In this document: piece after piece, positions 1 to 8,918 of the stretch
Layout: each line of letters starts with the position of its first letter
Numbering within the stretch: the first letter of the stretch is position 1
Source of the DNA: Mediterraneibacter faecis JCM 15917
Lineage (GTDB): Bacteria; Bacillota; Clostridia; Lachnospirales; Lachnospiraceae
Assembly: GCA_001312505.1 (NCBI GenBank)
Contig: BBDW01000003.1
Location: 1 to 64,000 of the forward strand
DNA: 64,000 bases
Reading direction: 5' to 3'
The notes under the pieces: model-generated
Seen by the model: only the letters and a program-made list of their open reading frames with translations
The model's database searches: none
What the model was told of the DNA's origin: nothing
Made by a program: the position numbers and the translations under genes

Positions 1-21
1 CTTGCAAAAAAATCAAGTTTC

Positions 22-50
22 TTGACAAAGAAAAGATTTTGCTATATGTA
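22..50 (+). promoter_or_regulatory. Candidate sigma-A promoter for the first gene
   Basis: TTGACA at 22-27 is followed after 17 bases by TATGTA at 45-50. It lies about 85 bases upstream of the phosphopantetheinyl transferase start. The -10 box is imperfect, so this is an inference from spacing and position. Confidence 0.45.
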
Positions 51-134
51 TATATCAGATGAGGATTGTGTGTCTCACGGCAAAAATGCTGGTGGCATTC
101 TTGAAAAAAGTATATAGAAAAGATGGGACAATAA

Positions 135-746
135 ATGACCAAGGGAAGAATCATAATAGCTGATATAGAAAAAATATCATGTAAGGAAGAGTGGATTCTC
201 TCACAGATAGCACAAAGATATGTTGAAAAGTATCAGAAGCATAAGAGAGAAACGGATAAAAAACAGGAGCTGATAGCGGGATATCTTTTAAAAGAGTATT
301 TAGGTGTAGAAAATGATGCTCAGCTTGTAATGAATAAAAATGGGAAGCCTATGCTTGTGGATGCGAGAAAACATTTTAACCTGTCACATAGCGGTAAATA
401 TGTAGTTCTAGCGATTGCTGATCAGGAAGTAGGCATTGATATTGAACGTGTGCGTCCGTATCATGAAGCTACAGCGAAGAAGATATTTTCGAATGAAATA
501 CAAAATGCAATCTCTGAACTTTGTGGGGAGGAAAAAGACCGGATATTTACTCAATTATGGACAGAACTAGAAGCGAAGCTGAAAGTAAAAGGCATTGGAT
601 TTAGCAAAGAATGGGAAAATGAAAAAGCAAAGGAATATTTTATTGAGACAAGATGTATAGATGAATATTATGTAAGCTTAGCGACAAAAGAAAAAATTTC
701 TATAGAAACAGAATGGTTTGCAGGGAATGGAAAGGAAGTAAAATAG
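135..746 (+). CDS. 4'-phosphopantetheinyl transferase (Sfp family)
   Basis: The 203-residue protein matches the Sfp/AcpT family, which moves phosphopantetheine from coenzyme A onto a serine of carrier proteins. The family signature is visible: VGIDIERV near residue 98 (Mg-binding Asp/Glu) and WTELEAKLK near residue 141, the W-x-x-x-E-x-x-x-K helix. An NLSHS motif precedes them. The next gene, a peptide deformylase, starts one base after this stop, so the two are probably co-transcribed. The window shows no PKS/NRPS carrier, so the substrate (fatty-acid ACP or another carrier) is unknown. Confidence 0.85.
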   Translation: MTKGRIIIADIEKISCKEEWILSQIAQRYVEKYQKHKRETDKKQELIAGYLLKEYLGVENDAQLVMNKNGKPMLVDARKHFNLSHSGKYVVLAIADQEVGIDIERVRPYHEATAKKIFSNEIQNAISELCGEEKDRIFTQLWTELEAKLKVKGIGFSKEWENEKAKEYFIETRCIDEYYVSLATKEKISIETEWFAGNGKEVK

Positions 747-747
747 T

Positions 748-1158
748 ATGATTAAGCCTATTATGAGAGACATATTTTTCTTAAATCAGAAATCAGAATT
801 GGCAACAGAAGCGGATAAGCAGGTGGCAATAGATCTGCTGGATACACTGAAAGCAAATGAAGCAGGCTGTGTAGGAATGGCTGCGAATATGATCGGAGTA
901 AAAAAGAGAATCATTGCAGTGAATATGGGGTTGTTTAATATTGCTATGTTTAATCCGAAAATCGTGAAACGCACAGGCGCTTATGAGACGGAAGAAGGTT
1001 GTCTGTCATTGGATGGAGTGCGAAGCTGCAGACGTTATCAGGAAATAGAAGTTGAATATCAGGATATGAATTTCAAAAAGAGAAGAGAAAAATACAGTGG
1101 ATGGACGGCTCAGATCATTCAGCATGAAATAGATCATTGCGATGGGATTTTGATATAA
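748..1158 (+). CDS. def: Peptide deformylase
   Basis: This enzyme removes the N-formyl group from nascent proteins. At 136 residues it is slightly short. Motif 2 (EGCLS, with the metal-binding Cys) and motif 3 (QHEIDH, with two metal-binding His and the catalytic Glu) are both clear. Motif 1, normally GxGLAAPQ, reads GMAANMIG, as in the divergent deformylases of clostridia. It follows the previous gene with one base between them. It may be a second deformylase besides the one usually found beside fmt/priA; the window cannot show this. Confidence 0.85.
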   Translation: MIKPIMRDIFFLNQKSELATEADKQVAIDLLDTLKANEAGCVGMAANMIGVKKRIIAVNMGLFNIAMFNPKIVKRTGAYETEEGCLSLDGVRSCRRYQEIEVEYQDMNFKKRREKYSGWTAQIIQHEIDHCDGILI

Positions 1159-1189
1159 ATTTTGTTTGTGCATTGAGGAGGTGTGTCGC

Positions 1190-1519
1190 ATGGATTTCAA
1201 GTATTGCAAATTAGAAATCTTTATTCCAGAAACACATATTTCGCAGCTACAGAAAGCATTGCAGTCAGTAGATGCCGGTCATATAGGAAATTATGATTCC
1301 TGTATGTCCTGCTCCAAGGTCACCAGTTACTGGAGACCATTAGATGGAACTTCTCCTTACATTGGAAATGTAGGAGAGATTAGTTGTGAGCCGGAAGTGA
1401 AAGTTGAAGTGACTGTATTTACAGAAAAAGTGGATGAAACAATTCAGGCAATTAAAGAGATACATCCATATGAGGAACCGGTAATCAATGCATTGCCGAT
1501 TTATCGGACAAGCTTTTAA
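1190..1519 (+). CDS. YqfO/NIF3-type C-terminal (PII/CutA-like) domain protein
   Basis: The start is placed at ATG 1190 because GAGGAGG lies 8 bases upstream; an in-frame ATG at 1166 would put that ribosome site inside the gene. The ~109-residue product resembles the free-standing PII/CutA-like domain inserted in NIF3 (YqfO) proteins: an initial KLEIFIP strand, a central GHIGNYDSC segment and the closing IHPYEEP motif typical of that domain. The function is not established and it may bind a small ligand or metal. The call is by motif, not by a known role. Confidence 0.7.
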   Translation: MDFKYCKLEIFIPETHISQLQKALQSVDAGHIGNYDSCMSCSKVTSYWRPLDGTSPYIGNVGEISCEPEVKVEVTVFTEKVDETIQAIKEIHPYEEPVINALPIYRTSF

Positions 1520-1635
1520 GGGAAAAAGAAGTCTTACGATCAGACAGAAAGGAGACTTCTTTTATTATACAACAGATTCTGATTTCATGCATAGAATAGT
1601 TAAGAGAAAATATCGGCAATCATGGAATAATGCCT

Positions 1636-1890
1636 ATGAGATTTTGCGAATTGAAGGAAAAGGAAGTTGTGAATATCTGCAATGGCAAGTGCCTTGGAGG
1701 TGTAGTAGATCTGCAGATAAATGTATGCTCCGGTGCGATAGAAGCATTGATTGTTCCTGGGCCGGGAAAGTTCTGTGGATTCTTTGGAACGGATAGCGAA
1801 TATGTGATACCATTTGCATGTATAAAGAAGATTGGACCGGATATTATTCTTGTGGAAATTAAAGAAGAAAAGTTTTTGCAAAAATATTAG
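1636..1890 (+). CDS. YlmC/YmxH family PRC-barrel sporulation protein
   Basis: This is an ~84-residue protein of the YlmC/YmxH family, small PRC-barrel proteins common in spore-forming Firmicutes and of unknown biochemical role. The recognisable N-terminus RFCELKEKEVVNI is followed by a Gly-rich turn (CLGGVVDL) and the VPG motif before the C-terminal strand. ATG 1636 is preferred over ATG 1630 because homologues begin with MR-x-C/S-E-L. No strong ribosome site is visible. It sits just upstream of nrdR, a common clostridial arrangement. Confidence 0.75.
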   Translation: MRFCELKEKEVVNICNGKCLGGVVDLQINVCSGAIEALIVPGPGKFCGFFGTDSEYVIPFACIKKIGPDIILVEIKEEKFLQKY

Positions 1891-1942
1891 ACATTGTGTA
1901 TAATGAAGGCAATAAGATACGTGGAAAGGCGGAGTGGATTAT

Positions 1943-2392
1943 ATGAAGTGTCCATATTGTGGCAATCCAGATACAAGAGTGATTGATTCCAGACCAGCAG
2001 AGGATAATAGTTCTATCAGAAGAAGACGTTCCTGTGATGAATGTGGTAAGCGTTTTACAACTTATGAAAAGGTAGAAACGATCCCACTGATTGTAATTAA
2101 GAAAGATAATAACCGTGAACAGTATGAAAGAGCGAAGATAGAGAATGGAGTTCTGAATGCATGCTACAAGCGTCCGGTTCCGGCTGAAGAGATTCAAAAG
2201 ACAATTGATGCGATTGAACTGTCAATTTTTAATCGTGAAGAGAAAGAAATCCCAAGCAGTGAGATTGGTGAAATTGTTATGGAGAATTTGAAGGCATTGG
2301 ATCCGGTTGCATATGTCAGATTTGCATCTGTCTACAGAGAGTTCAAAGATGCGAATACATTCATGGATGAATTGAAGAAATTTCTAAAATAA
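1943..2392 (+). CDS. nrdR: Transcriptional repressor NrdR
   Basis: NrdR represses ribonucleotide reductase genes through NrdR boxes in response to ATP/dATP. The protein starts at ATG 1943 (the upstream GTG 1934 touches the ribosome site AAGGCGGAG). It has the zinc ribbon CPYCG...CDECGKRFTTYE at residues 1-41 and an ATP-cone domain after it, ending about residue 149. Length fits the family (~150). A strong hairpin follows the stop. Confidence 0.95.
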   Translation: MKCPYCGNPDTRVIDSRPAEDNSSIRRRRSCDECGKRFTTYEKVETIPLIVIKKDNNREQYERAKIENGVLNACYKRPVPAEEIQKTIDAIELSIFNREEKEIPSSEIGEIVMENLKALDPVAYVRFASVYREFKDANTFMDELKKFLK

Positions 2393-2394
2393 TA

Positions 2395-2434
2395 AAAATC
2401 GGTTATACTCTGTTCGTGAGTATAACCGATTTCA
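2395..2434 (+). terminator. Stem-loop after nrdR
   Basis: A 14-bp stem (AATCGGTTATACTC paired with GAGTATAACCGATT) encloses the loop TGTTCGT three bases after the nrdR stop. It lacks a clean T-run but is positioned as a terminator between nrdR and truA. Confidence 0.75.
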
Positions 2435-2474
2435 ATCTTTCGGAGAATGTTAGTATATTACACGGGAGGCGAGA

Positions 2475-3208
2475 ATGAGAACTTATAAATTAACAATTGC
2501 TTATGACGGAACTGCATATCAGGATGGCAGAGACAGGCAAACACAGAGAACACTTTGCAGGGAACTCTGGAGCGAACAATTTCGTCAGTGGCAGGATATC
2601 CAGTGGAGATTGATGGTTCAGGACGAACAGATGCAGGTGTTCATGCGAATGGACAGACTGCAACAGTAGTTCTTTCTGGTCAGGTGGAGGATGGATTTTT
2701 TACAGAAAAGATAAATTCAAGATTACCCGGAGATATTCGGATTTTAGATGCAGAGCTTGTGAGGAATGGATTTCATGCGAGAAAAAGTGCAGTTGGAAAA
2801 AGATACATTTATCAGCTGGATTTGGCGGAGAAACCAGATGTATTCACAAGACGATATACATATCATTTTCCGCAGAGATTGGATTTAGATGCGATGAGAA
2901 AGGCAGCACAATTGTTGATTGGCACGTATGAGTTTGCCGGATATACGGATAAAAAGGATGAAAAGTCCACAAAAAGAACAATTTATGCTATAATGATTTG
3001 CGGACAAGGAAGCAAAGTCAGTATTCAATATGAAGGAACAGGATTTCTTTACCATATGGTAAGGATTTTGACAGGAACTTTGCTGGAAGTTGGAACCGGA
3101 GCACGAAGCATAGAGAGTGTGAAGGAACCTTTGAAATCAAAAGATAGAAGTCAGGCTGGATTTTTAGCACCTGCAAGAGGGTTATTCCTTGATGAGGTGT
3201 ATTATTGA
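2475..3208 (+). CDS. truA: tRNA pseudouridine synthase A, broken by a one-base deletion
   Basis: TruA makes pseudouridine at tRNA positions 38-40. The 5' part (YDGTAYQ) and the rest (from QGTLERTIS, with the catalytic SGRTDAGVHA) lie in different frames. Adding one G at about 2522, so that the text reads YQGWQRQ as in other TruA proteins, restores a 244-residue protein of normal family length. Ribosome site GGGAGG lies at 2464-2469. The break is more likely a sequence error than a true pseudogene, because every other part of this essential-type gene is intact. Confidence 0.88.
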
Positions 3209-3297
3209 TTCGGTTATGGAAAGTTGCTGATTATTCACAGAAGAGTTGGCGAATGGACGGTGAACAGCAACACTCTTGAAAGGGAGGATGCAGCGTA

Positions 3298-4050
3298 TTG
3301 AAATTAATATCATGGAATGTAAATGGTATTCGTGCCTGTGTACAGAAAGGATTTCTTGATTTCTTTCATGAGGCAGATGCGGATATCTTCTGTATTCAAG
3401 AGACGAAGATGCAGGAAGGACAGCTAAATCTGGAATTAGAAGGCTATTATCAGTATTGGAATTATGCTGTGAAGAAGGGATATTCCGGAACAGCTGTGTT
3501 TACAAAGAAAGAACCATTGTCGGTGAGTTATGGAATCGGTATTGAGGAGCATGACCAGGAAGGACGTGTGATTACGTGTGAATTTGAAGAGTTTTATTTC
3601 GTCACAGTATACACACCAAATTCTCAGAATGGGCTGGCAAGGTTAGATTACAGAATGAAGTGGGAGGATGACTTCCGCACTTATCTGAAGAAGTTAGAAG
3701 AGACAAAGCCGGTGATTGTGACTGGAGATATGAATGTAGCGCACAAAGAGATTGATCTTAAGAATCCGAAGACCAACCGTAAGAATGCAGGTTTTACGGA
3801 TGAGGAAAGACAGAAGTTTACTGAACTTCTGGATGCAGGATTTATTGATACATTCCGGTACTTTTATCCGGAGCAGACAGGAATCTATTCCTGGTGGTCT
3901 TATCGTTTCAGTGCCAGGGCGAAGAATGCAGGCTGGCGTATCGACTACTTCTGTGTCTCGGAAAGTTTAAAGGACAGACTGGACGATGCGAAGATACTTA
4001 CAGATATTATGGGATCAGATCATTGCCCGGTTGAATTGGATTTGAAATAA
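3298..4050 (+). CDS. xth: Exodeoxyribonuclease III
   Basis: This is an ExoIII/APE-family AP endonuclease and 3'-5' exonuclease for base-excision repair. Visible motifs are SWNVNGIR (start), IQETK (metal Glu, near residue 34), GDMNVAH (near 144) and GSDHCPVEL (catalytic Asp-His) at the C-terminus. Its 250 residues match the family. The start is TTG 3298, preceded by GGGAGG; ATG 3288 is in another frame. Confidence 0.93.
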   Translation: MKLISWNVNGIRACVQKGFLDFFHEADADIFCIQETKMQEGQLNLELEGYYQYWNYAVKKGYSGTAVFTKKEPLSVSYGIGIEEHDQEGRVITCEFEEFYFVTVYTPNSQNGLARLDYRMKWEDDFRTYLKKLEETKPVIVTGDMNVAHKEIDLKNPKTNRKNAGFTDEERQKFTELLDAGFIDTFRYFYPEQTGIYSWWSYRFSARAKNAGWRIDYFCVSESLKDRLDDAKILTDIMGSDHCPVELDLK

Positions 4051-4071
4051 TAGAAAGAGGAGAAGAGAACA

Positions 4072-5301
4072 ATGACAAAGATTGACATTATTTCAGGATT
4101 TCTTGGAGCAGGAAAGACAACTTTAATTAAGAAGCTTCTTTCTGACGCATACAAGGGAGAACAGGTTGTATTGATCGAGAATGAATTTGGAGAGATCGGT
4201 ATTGATGGTGGATTTTTGAAGGAAGCAGGAATTGAGATTCGTGAGATGAATTCAGGATGTATCTGTTGTTCACTGGTTGGAGATTTTGGGAAATCTCTTC
4301 ATGAGGTCGTAGATACTTATCATCCGGATCGTATTCTGATTGAGCCATCAGGAGTTGGAAAGCTTTCTGATGTAATCAAGGCTGTACAGGATGTTCAGGG
4401 TGAAATCGATGCAGAGCTCAATAGCTTTACAACAGTTGTAGATGTAACAAAGTGCAAGATTTACCGTAAGAACTTTGGCGAATTTTTCAGCAATCAGATT
4501 GAATATGCAGGTGCAGTTATTTTAAGCCGTACAGATAAAGCGAAACCGGAGAAGATTCAGGAAAGTGTTGCACTGTTAAGAGAACTGAATGAAAAAGCTC
4601 CAATCATCACAACACCGATCGAGCAGCTTCCGGGCGAGAAGATTCTTGAAACAATGGAATCAATCAAATCTCTTGAAGATGAGTTACTCGCAGAAGTAGC
4701 CAAGGAAGTACATGATCATGAACATCATCACCACCACGATCATGAAGAGTGCGATCACGAGCATCATCACCATCACGATCATGAAGAGTGTGATCACGAG
4801 CATCATCACCACGATCATGAAGAGTGTGATCACGAGCATCATCACCATCACGATCATGAAGAGTGTGATCACGAGCGTCATCACCACGATCATGAAGAGT
4901 GCGATCACGAGCATCATCACCACCACGATCATGAAGAGCATGAGCACCATCATCATGACGGAGAGTGCAGTTGTGGATGTGGACATCACCATCATGATCA
5001 TGAAGGCCATCATCATGCAGATGAAGTTTTCACAAGCTGGGGGGGTAAAGAGACAATTCATACTTATACAAAGGATGAGGTCAGTGCAATTCTGAAGACT
5101 CTTGAAGAGGACGGCTCTTACGGAAATGTACTCCGTGCAAAAGGAATGGTTGCAGGTGCAGACGGTGAGTGGATTTACTTTGATATGGTTCCAGAGGAAC
5201 ATGAAGTAAGAACAGGAGCACCGGAATACACAGGAAGAATCTGTGTGATCGGAGCAGAGCTTAACGAAGACAAGCTTGCAGAATTATTTAAGCTGAAATA
5301 A
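4072..5301 (+). CDS. COG0523 (CobW/ZNG1-type) GTPase metallochaperone with long His-rich tract
   Basis: This is a G3E P-loop GTPase of the COG0523 family, which delivers or manages zinc and other metals. The GTPase domain has Walker A GAGKTT (residues 13-18), the metal-binding GCICC motif near 62-66, the Walker B-like EPSG and an SRTDK base motif. After about residue 205 comes a ~100-residue stretch built from tandem His-rich units (core DHEECDHEHHHHH) followed by a Cys/His patch (CSCGCG). A short C-terminal CobW-like domain ends the 409-residue protein. The His/Cys tract probably binds several Zn or Ni ions; the metal is not shown by sequence. A second COG0523 gene follows. Confidence 0.9.
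   Translation: MTKIDIISGFLGAGKTTLIKKLLSDAYKGEQVVLIENEFGEIGIDGGFLKEAGIEIREMNSGCICCSLVGDFGKSLHEVVDTYHPDRILIEPSGVGKLSDVIKAVQDVQGEIDAELNSFTTVVDVTKCKIYRKNFGEFFSNQIEYAGAVILSRTDKAKPEKIQESVALLRELNEKAPIITTPIEQLPGEKILETMESIKSLEDELLAEVAKEVHDHEHHHHHDHEECDHEHHHHHDHEECDHEHHHHDHEECDHEHHHHHDHEECDHERHHHDHEECDHEHHHHHDHEEHEHHHHDGECSCGCGHHHHDHEGHHHADEVFTSWGGKETIHTYTKDEVSAILKTLEEDGSYGNVLRAKGMVAGADGEWIYFDMVPEEHEVRTGAPEYTGRICVIGAELNEDKLAELFKLK
4711..5020 (+). repeat. Tandem His-codon repeat inside the COG0523 gene
   Basis: About six units of 39-48 bases, each coding for a core DHEECDHEHHHH(H), run from 4711 to about 4960, followed by degenerate His-rich code to about 5020. Units vary mainly in the number of CAT/CAC codons, consistent with expansion and contraction by slippage. 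The antisense and +2 frames are also open here, but only as shadows of the repeat. Confidence 0.85.
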
Positions 5302-5321
5302 AAAGGATAAGCAAAGCAGTA

Positions 5322-5339
5322 CCCCCCCATAGGGGGGGG
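5322..5339. repeat. C7-ATA-G8 inverted tract between the COG0523 genes
   Basis: Seven C and eight G face each other across ATA, making a short GC hairpin that may be a terminator or attenuator core. Tract lengths in this window look inflated, so the real sequence may be shorter. Confidence 0.5.
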
Positions 5340-5388
5340 CTACGTAGCATTATGTAATAACAGATGTCTTCTGCGAAAGGGAGACGGA

Positions 5389-6351
5389 ATGGAGATAGAT
5401 ATGATGAAAGAGCCAGATGTTATGGTTTATCTGATGACAGGTTTTCTTGATAGTGGAAAGACACAGTTTCTGAATTTTACATTGTCACAGGACTACTTCC
5501 AGATCGACGGTAAGACACTTCTGATTCTTTGTGAAGAGGGAGAAGAAGAGTATGATCCGAGAGAATTGCTGAAGTATGGTGTCATTATTGAGACTGTAGA
5601 AGATAAAGAAGATCTGACAGAAGAATGGCTGGAAGAGATGAATAAGAAGCACAAGCCGGAACGTGTGGTTATCGAGTATAACGGTATGTGGCAGGTGAGT
5701 GAATTTGAGAAGATGAAGCTTCCGGCAGGCTGGGCTATTGAGCAGAAGATCACAACGGTAGATGCAAGTACTTTTCAGATGTATCTGACAAACTTAAAAC
5801 CACTGTTTGTAGAGATGGTAAAGGGCGCAGAGCTTGTTCTGTTCAACCGTTGCGAGGATAAGAAACCGTTGGCAGGATACCGCAGAAGTGTTAAGGTTGT
5901 AAGCCTCAGGCAGAAGTAATCTTTGAGGATGAGAACGGTGAGGTAGACAATATCTTTGAAGACGAAGTACCATATGATCTCAAAGCACCTGTGATTGAGA
6001 TTCCAAGAGAAGATTATGGTATCTGGTATATTGATATGCAGGAGCATCCGGAGCGCTATAAAGGAAAAATTGTAGAATTTGTTGCAAAGGTTATGAAACC
6101 AAAAGCATTTCCGTCTAAGGTATTCTATCCGGGGGCGTATGGCAATGACTTGCTGTGCAGATGATACATCTTTCCTTGGATATGTTTGCAGAAGCGCTTA
6201 TGCGCCGAAGCTGAATGCGGGAGACTGGGTAAAAATTCGTGCAAAAGTGCGTTATGCGAATCTGTCCGTATACGGCGGAGAAGGACCGGTGCTTGAGGCA
6301 GAGAATATTGAGCCTGCAGAACCAATTGAAGAGTTAGTATATTTTAATTAA
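5389..6351 (+). CDS. COG0523 GTPase fused to a TIGR03943-like C-terminal domain, two frameshifts
   Basis: The N-terminal half is a P-loop GTPase with TGFLDSGKTQF as Walker A and VVIEYNG as the Walker B region. The C-terminal half (WYIDMQEHP, then MTCCADDTSFLG with a Cys pair, then GDWVKI) resembles the TIGR03943/DUF1980 domain found with metal-linked GTPases. Two breaks split it in this sequence: one C is missing near 5907 and a G is extra in the G5 tract at 6131-6135. Correcting both gives about 320 residues with one stop at 6351. It probably works with the preceding His-rich GTPase in metal handling; metal and partner are inferred from context. Confidence 0.75.
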
Positions 6352-6400
6352 GACAAGCAATAAGACAAAGTAATAAAACAAGAAATAGGAGGAGAACTTC

Positions 6401-7360
6401 ATGGCAAAGAAGTATGATGTAATCGCATTAGGAGAGCTTCTGATTGATTTTACAATGAATGGACAAAGCGAGCAGGGAAACAATATGTTTGAGGCTTGCC
6501 CGGGAGGTGCACCGTGTAATGTGCTGGCACTTCTGAACAAGATGGGAAAGAAGACAGCATTTATAGGAAAAGTTGGAAAAGATCAGTTTGGAGCGTTATT
6601 AAGAGATACGATTACGGAAGCCGGAATCGATGCCTCTAATCTGATGGTTGACGAAAATGTGAATACAACACTTGCGTTTGTACATACATTCCCAGATGGA
6701 GACAGAGAGTTCTCATTTTATCGTAATCCGGGAGCAGATATGATGCTTACAGCAGATGAAGTGAATCCAGAAGTAGTAAAAGATACAAAAGTCTTTCATT
6801 TCGGAACACTTTCTATGACACATGAAGGTGTGCGTGAAGCAACAAAGAAAGCGGTAGAAACAGCAAAAGCAAATGGTTGCCTTGTATCCTTTGATCCAAA
6901 TCTGAGACCGCCGCTGTGGAGTTCTCTTGATCTTGCAAAAGAGCAGATGGAGTATGGATTTGGAAAATGTGATATCCTGAAGATCTCTGATAATGAAATT
7001 CAGTTTGTATCCGGTAAGGAAGACTATGATGAGGGAATCGCATATCTGCAGGAGACATACAATATTCCGCTGATTCTTCTGACTATGGGAAAAGACGGAA
7101 GCAGAGCTTATTACAAAGGCATGCGCGTAGAGAGACCCGGATTTTCAGTGAAAGCAATTGAGACAACCGGTGCAGGAGATACTTTCTGTGGAAGTTCTTT
7201 GAATTATCTGGTTGATCATGATTTTGAGAATCTGACAGAGGAACAGTTAGGAGAGATGCTGACATTTGCGAATGCGGCAGCAGCACTTGTAACAACAAAG
7301 AAGGGTGCGATCAAAGCAATGCCTGTAAAAGAAGAAGTTCTTGAACTGATTCAGAAATAA
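6401..7360 (+). CDS. scrK: Fructokinase / PfkB-family sugar kinase
   Basis: This 319-residue ribokinase-fold kinase phosphorylates a sugar, most likely fructose to fructose-6-phosphate. It shows the N-terminal GELLIDF and PGGAPCNVL motifs, FIGKVGKDQFG, and the catalytic GAGDTFCG motif near residue 253. AGGAGG lies 7 bases before the ATG. No sucrose hydrolase or PTS is next to it, so fructose is the best guess rather than a certainty. Confidence 0.85.
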   Translation: MAKKYDVIALGELLIDFTMNGQSEQGNNMFEACPGGAPCNVLALLNKMGKKTAFIGKVGKDQFGALLRDTITEAGIDASNLMVDENVNTTLAFVHTFPDGDREFSFYRNPGADMMLTADEVNPEVVKDTKVFHFGTLSMTHEGVREATKKAVETAKANGCLVSFDPNLRPPLWSSLDLAKEQMEYGFGKCDILKISDNEIQFVSGKEDYDEGIAYLQETYNIPLILLTMGKDGSRAYYKGMRVERPGFSVKAIETTGAGDTFCGSSLNYLVDHDFENLTEEQLGEMLTFANAAAALVTTKKGAIKAMPVKEEVLELIQK

Positions 7361-7389
7361 TTGACAAGAAAACAGTCAATCATTATAAT
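7361..7389 (+). promoter_or_regulatory. Consensus sigma-A promoter of glnA
   Basis: TTGACA (7361-7366) and TATAAT (7384-7389) are both perfect and exactly 17 bases apart. Transcription would start near 7396, leaving an ~80-base leader that contains a terminator-like hairpin. Confidence 0.85.
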
Positions 7390-7402
7390 GTAACACAGAA
7401 AC

Positions 7403-7438
7403 AAGGGCGTTTCCAACTTAGGTGGAGAACGCCCTTTT
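7403..7438 (+). terminator. Terminator-like hairpin in the glnA leader
   Basis: AAGGGCGTT pairs with AACGCCCTT and is followed by TTTTAT. It lies downstream of the perfect glnA promoter and upstream of the glnA ribosome site, so it could act as a transcription attenuator. The ANTAR antiterminator-type protein encoded after glnA is the obvious candidate regulator. It could alternatively serve only as the terminator of the preceding kinase gene. Confidence 0.65.
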
Positions 7439-7474
7439 ATCGTATCAGTTTATGATAAAGGAGGTCGAAAAATA

Positions 7475-8812
7475 ATGCATAACTATACAAGAGATGATAT
7501 TTTTCACATAGTAGAGGAAGAAGATGTCGCTTTCATCAGATTGCAGTTTACAGATATTTTTGGAACGATGAAAAATATGGCGGTAACAGTAGGACAGCTT
7601 GAAAAAGCATTGGATAACCGCTGTATGTTTGATGTTTCTTCCTTGGAAGGGGGGGTTGCAGATGAGGAAGAATCAGATATGTATTTATATCCGGATTTGA
7701 GTACATTTGAAATCTTTCCATGGAGACCACAGCAGGGAAAAGTTGCAAGACTGATCTGTGATGTGTATAAAAAAGATGGAACACCGTATGAAGGCGATCC
7801 GCGTTATGTACTCAGAAAGGCTGTTGCTGAGGCGAAAGAGATGGGATATACGATGAATGTCGGCCCGGAATGCGAGTTCTTTCTTTTCCATACAGATGAT
7901 GACGGTAGACCGACAACAGTAACTCACGAGCAGGGAGGATATTTTGATGTAGGGCCATTGGATCTTGGAGAAAATGCGAGAAGAGATATGATCTTAACAT
8001 TAGAAGATATGGGGTTTGAGATTATTTCCTCACATCATGAGATTGCGCCGGCGCAACATGAAATCGACTTTCACTACGATGAGGCGATGATTACAGCAGA
8101 TAATCTGATGACATTTAAGATGGTTGTCAAGACAATCGCAAAACGACACGGTCTGCACGCGACATTTATGCCAAAGCCGAAGAGTGAGACTTATGGGTCA
8201 GGAATGCACATTAATTTGTCTTTATATAAAAACGATGGAACAAATGCACTTTATAACGCAGAGGATGAGAATGGACTCAGCCAGGAAGGATATTATTTTA
8301 TTGGTGGCTTGATGAAACATATGAAGGCAATCACCTGTATTACAAATCCAACGATCAATTCGTATAAACGTTTTGTGCCGGGGGTATGAAGCACCTGTTT
8401 ATATGGGATGGTCAGCTAAGACAAGAGGACCTTTGATTCGTGTGTCTATGGAGAAAGAAGACAATTCAAGACTGGAACTTCGTAGTCCGGATGCTACGGC
8501 GAATCCATATCTGGCGCTTGCAGTACTTCTGAAAGCGGGGGTGGACGGAATTAAGAATCAGATTATGCCTCCGAAGAATATTGATGAAAATATTCAGAAG
8601 ATGACGCAGGAAAGAAGAGATGAACTTCAAGTGGAAGAACTGCGAGAACGCTTGGGGCTGCTACAGCAGAGCTTGAGAAAGATGAACTGCTGATCAGCGT
8701 ATTAGGGAAAGAGCTTGCCGAGAAGATCATAAAAGCAAATAAGAAAGAATATAAAGAATATTGTATGCAGGTGACAGACTGGGAGATTAATCATTATCTT
8801 TACAGGCTGTAG
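7475..8812 (+). CDS. glnA: Glutamine synthetase type I, two frameshifts
   Basis: GlnA makes glutamine from glutamate, ammonia and ATP. The N-terminal beta-grasp domain and the catalytic domain (GPECEFF near residue 130, SHHEIAPAQHEIDF near 192, GSGMHIN, NSYKRF, LELRSPD) are recognisable. Two breaks occur: a fifth G in 8380-8384 (expected RFVPGYEAPVY) and a missing base near 8643. Corrected, the protein is ~445 residues and ends at the TAG at 8810-8812. The G7 tract at 7649-7655 adds a Gly to the usual SSxEG loop. GGAGG precedes the ATG. Confidence 0.92.
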
Positions 8813-8918
8813 TTCGGGTATCCTGGCATTGGGCATTTAGAGATCGCATATGTTAGTATAGAACATTTTAGAGAAAACAGATTGATAGAAGAGTAGTTAG
8901 CGGAAGAGGTGAGCAGAT

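Noticed and set aside
1488-1796. 102-residue ORF overlapping the YlmC/YmxH gene
   Set aside because: Different frame from a recognised family protein, no ribosome site, Trp/Cys/Arg-rich shadow translation.
4711-4960. CRISPR-like array
   Set aside because: The repeats are contiguous, in frame and protein-coding, with no unique spacers.
4684-5202. Long minus-strand and +2-frame ORFs (172 and 127 residues) over the His-rich repeat
   Set aside because: They exist only because the CAT/CAC/GAT repeat has no stops in other frames; the translations are monotonous Met/Ile/Val strings with no family features.
7403-7438. Glutamine riboswitch in the glnA leader
   Set aside because: The conserved glnA-RNA motif is not visible; only a simple hairpin with a T-run is present.
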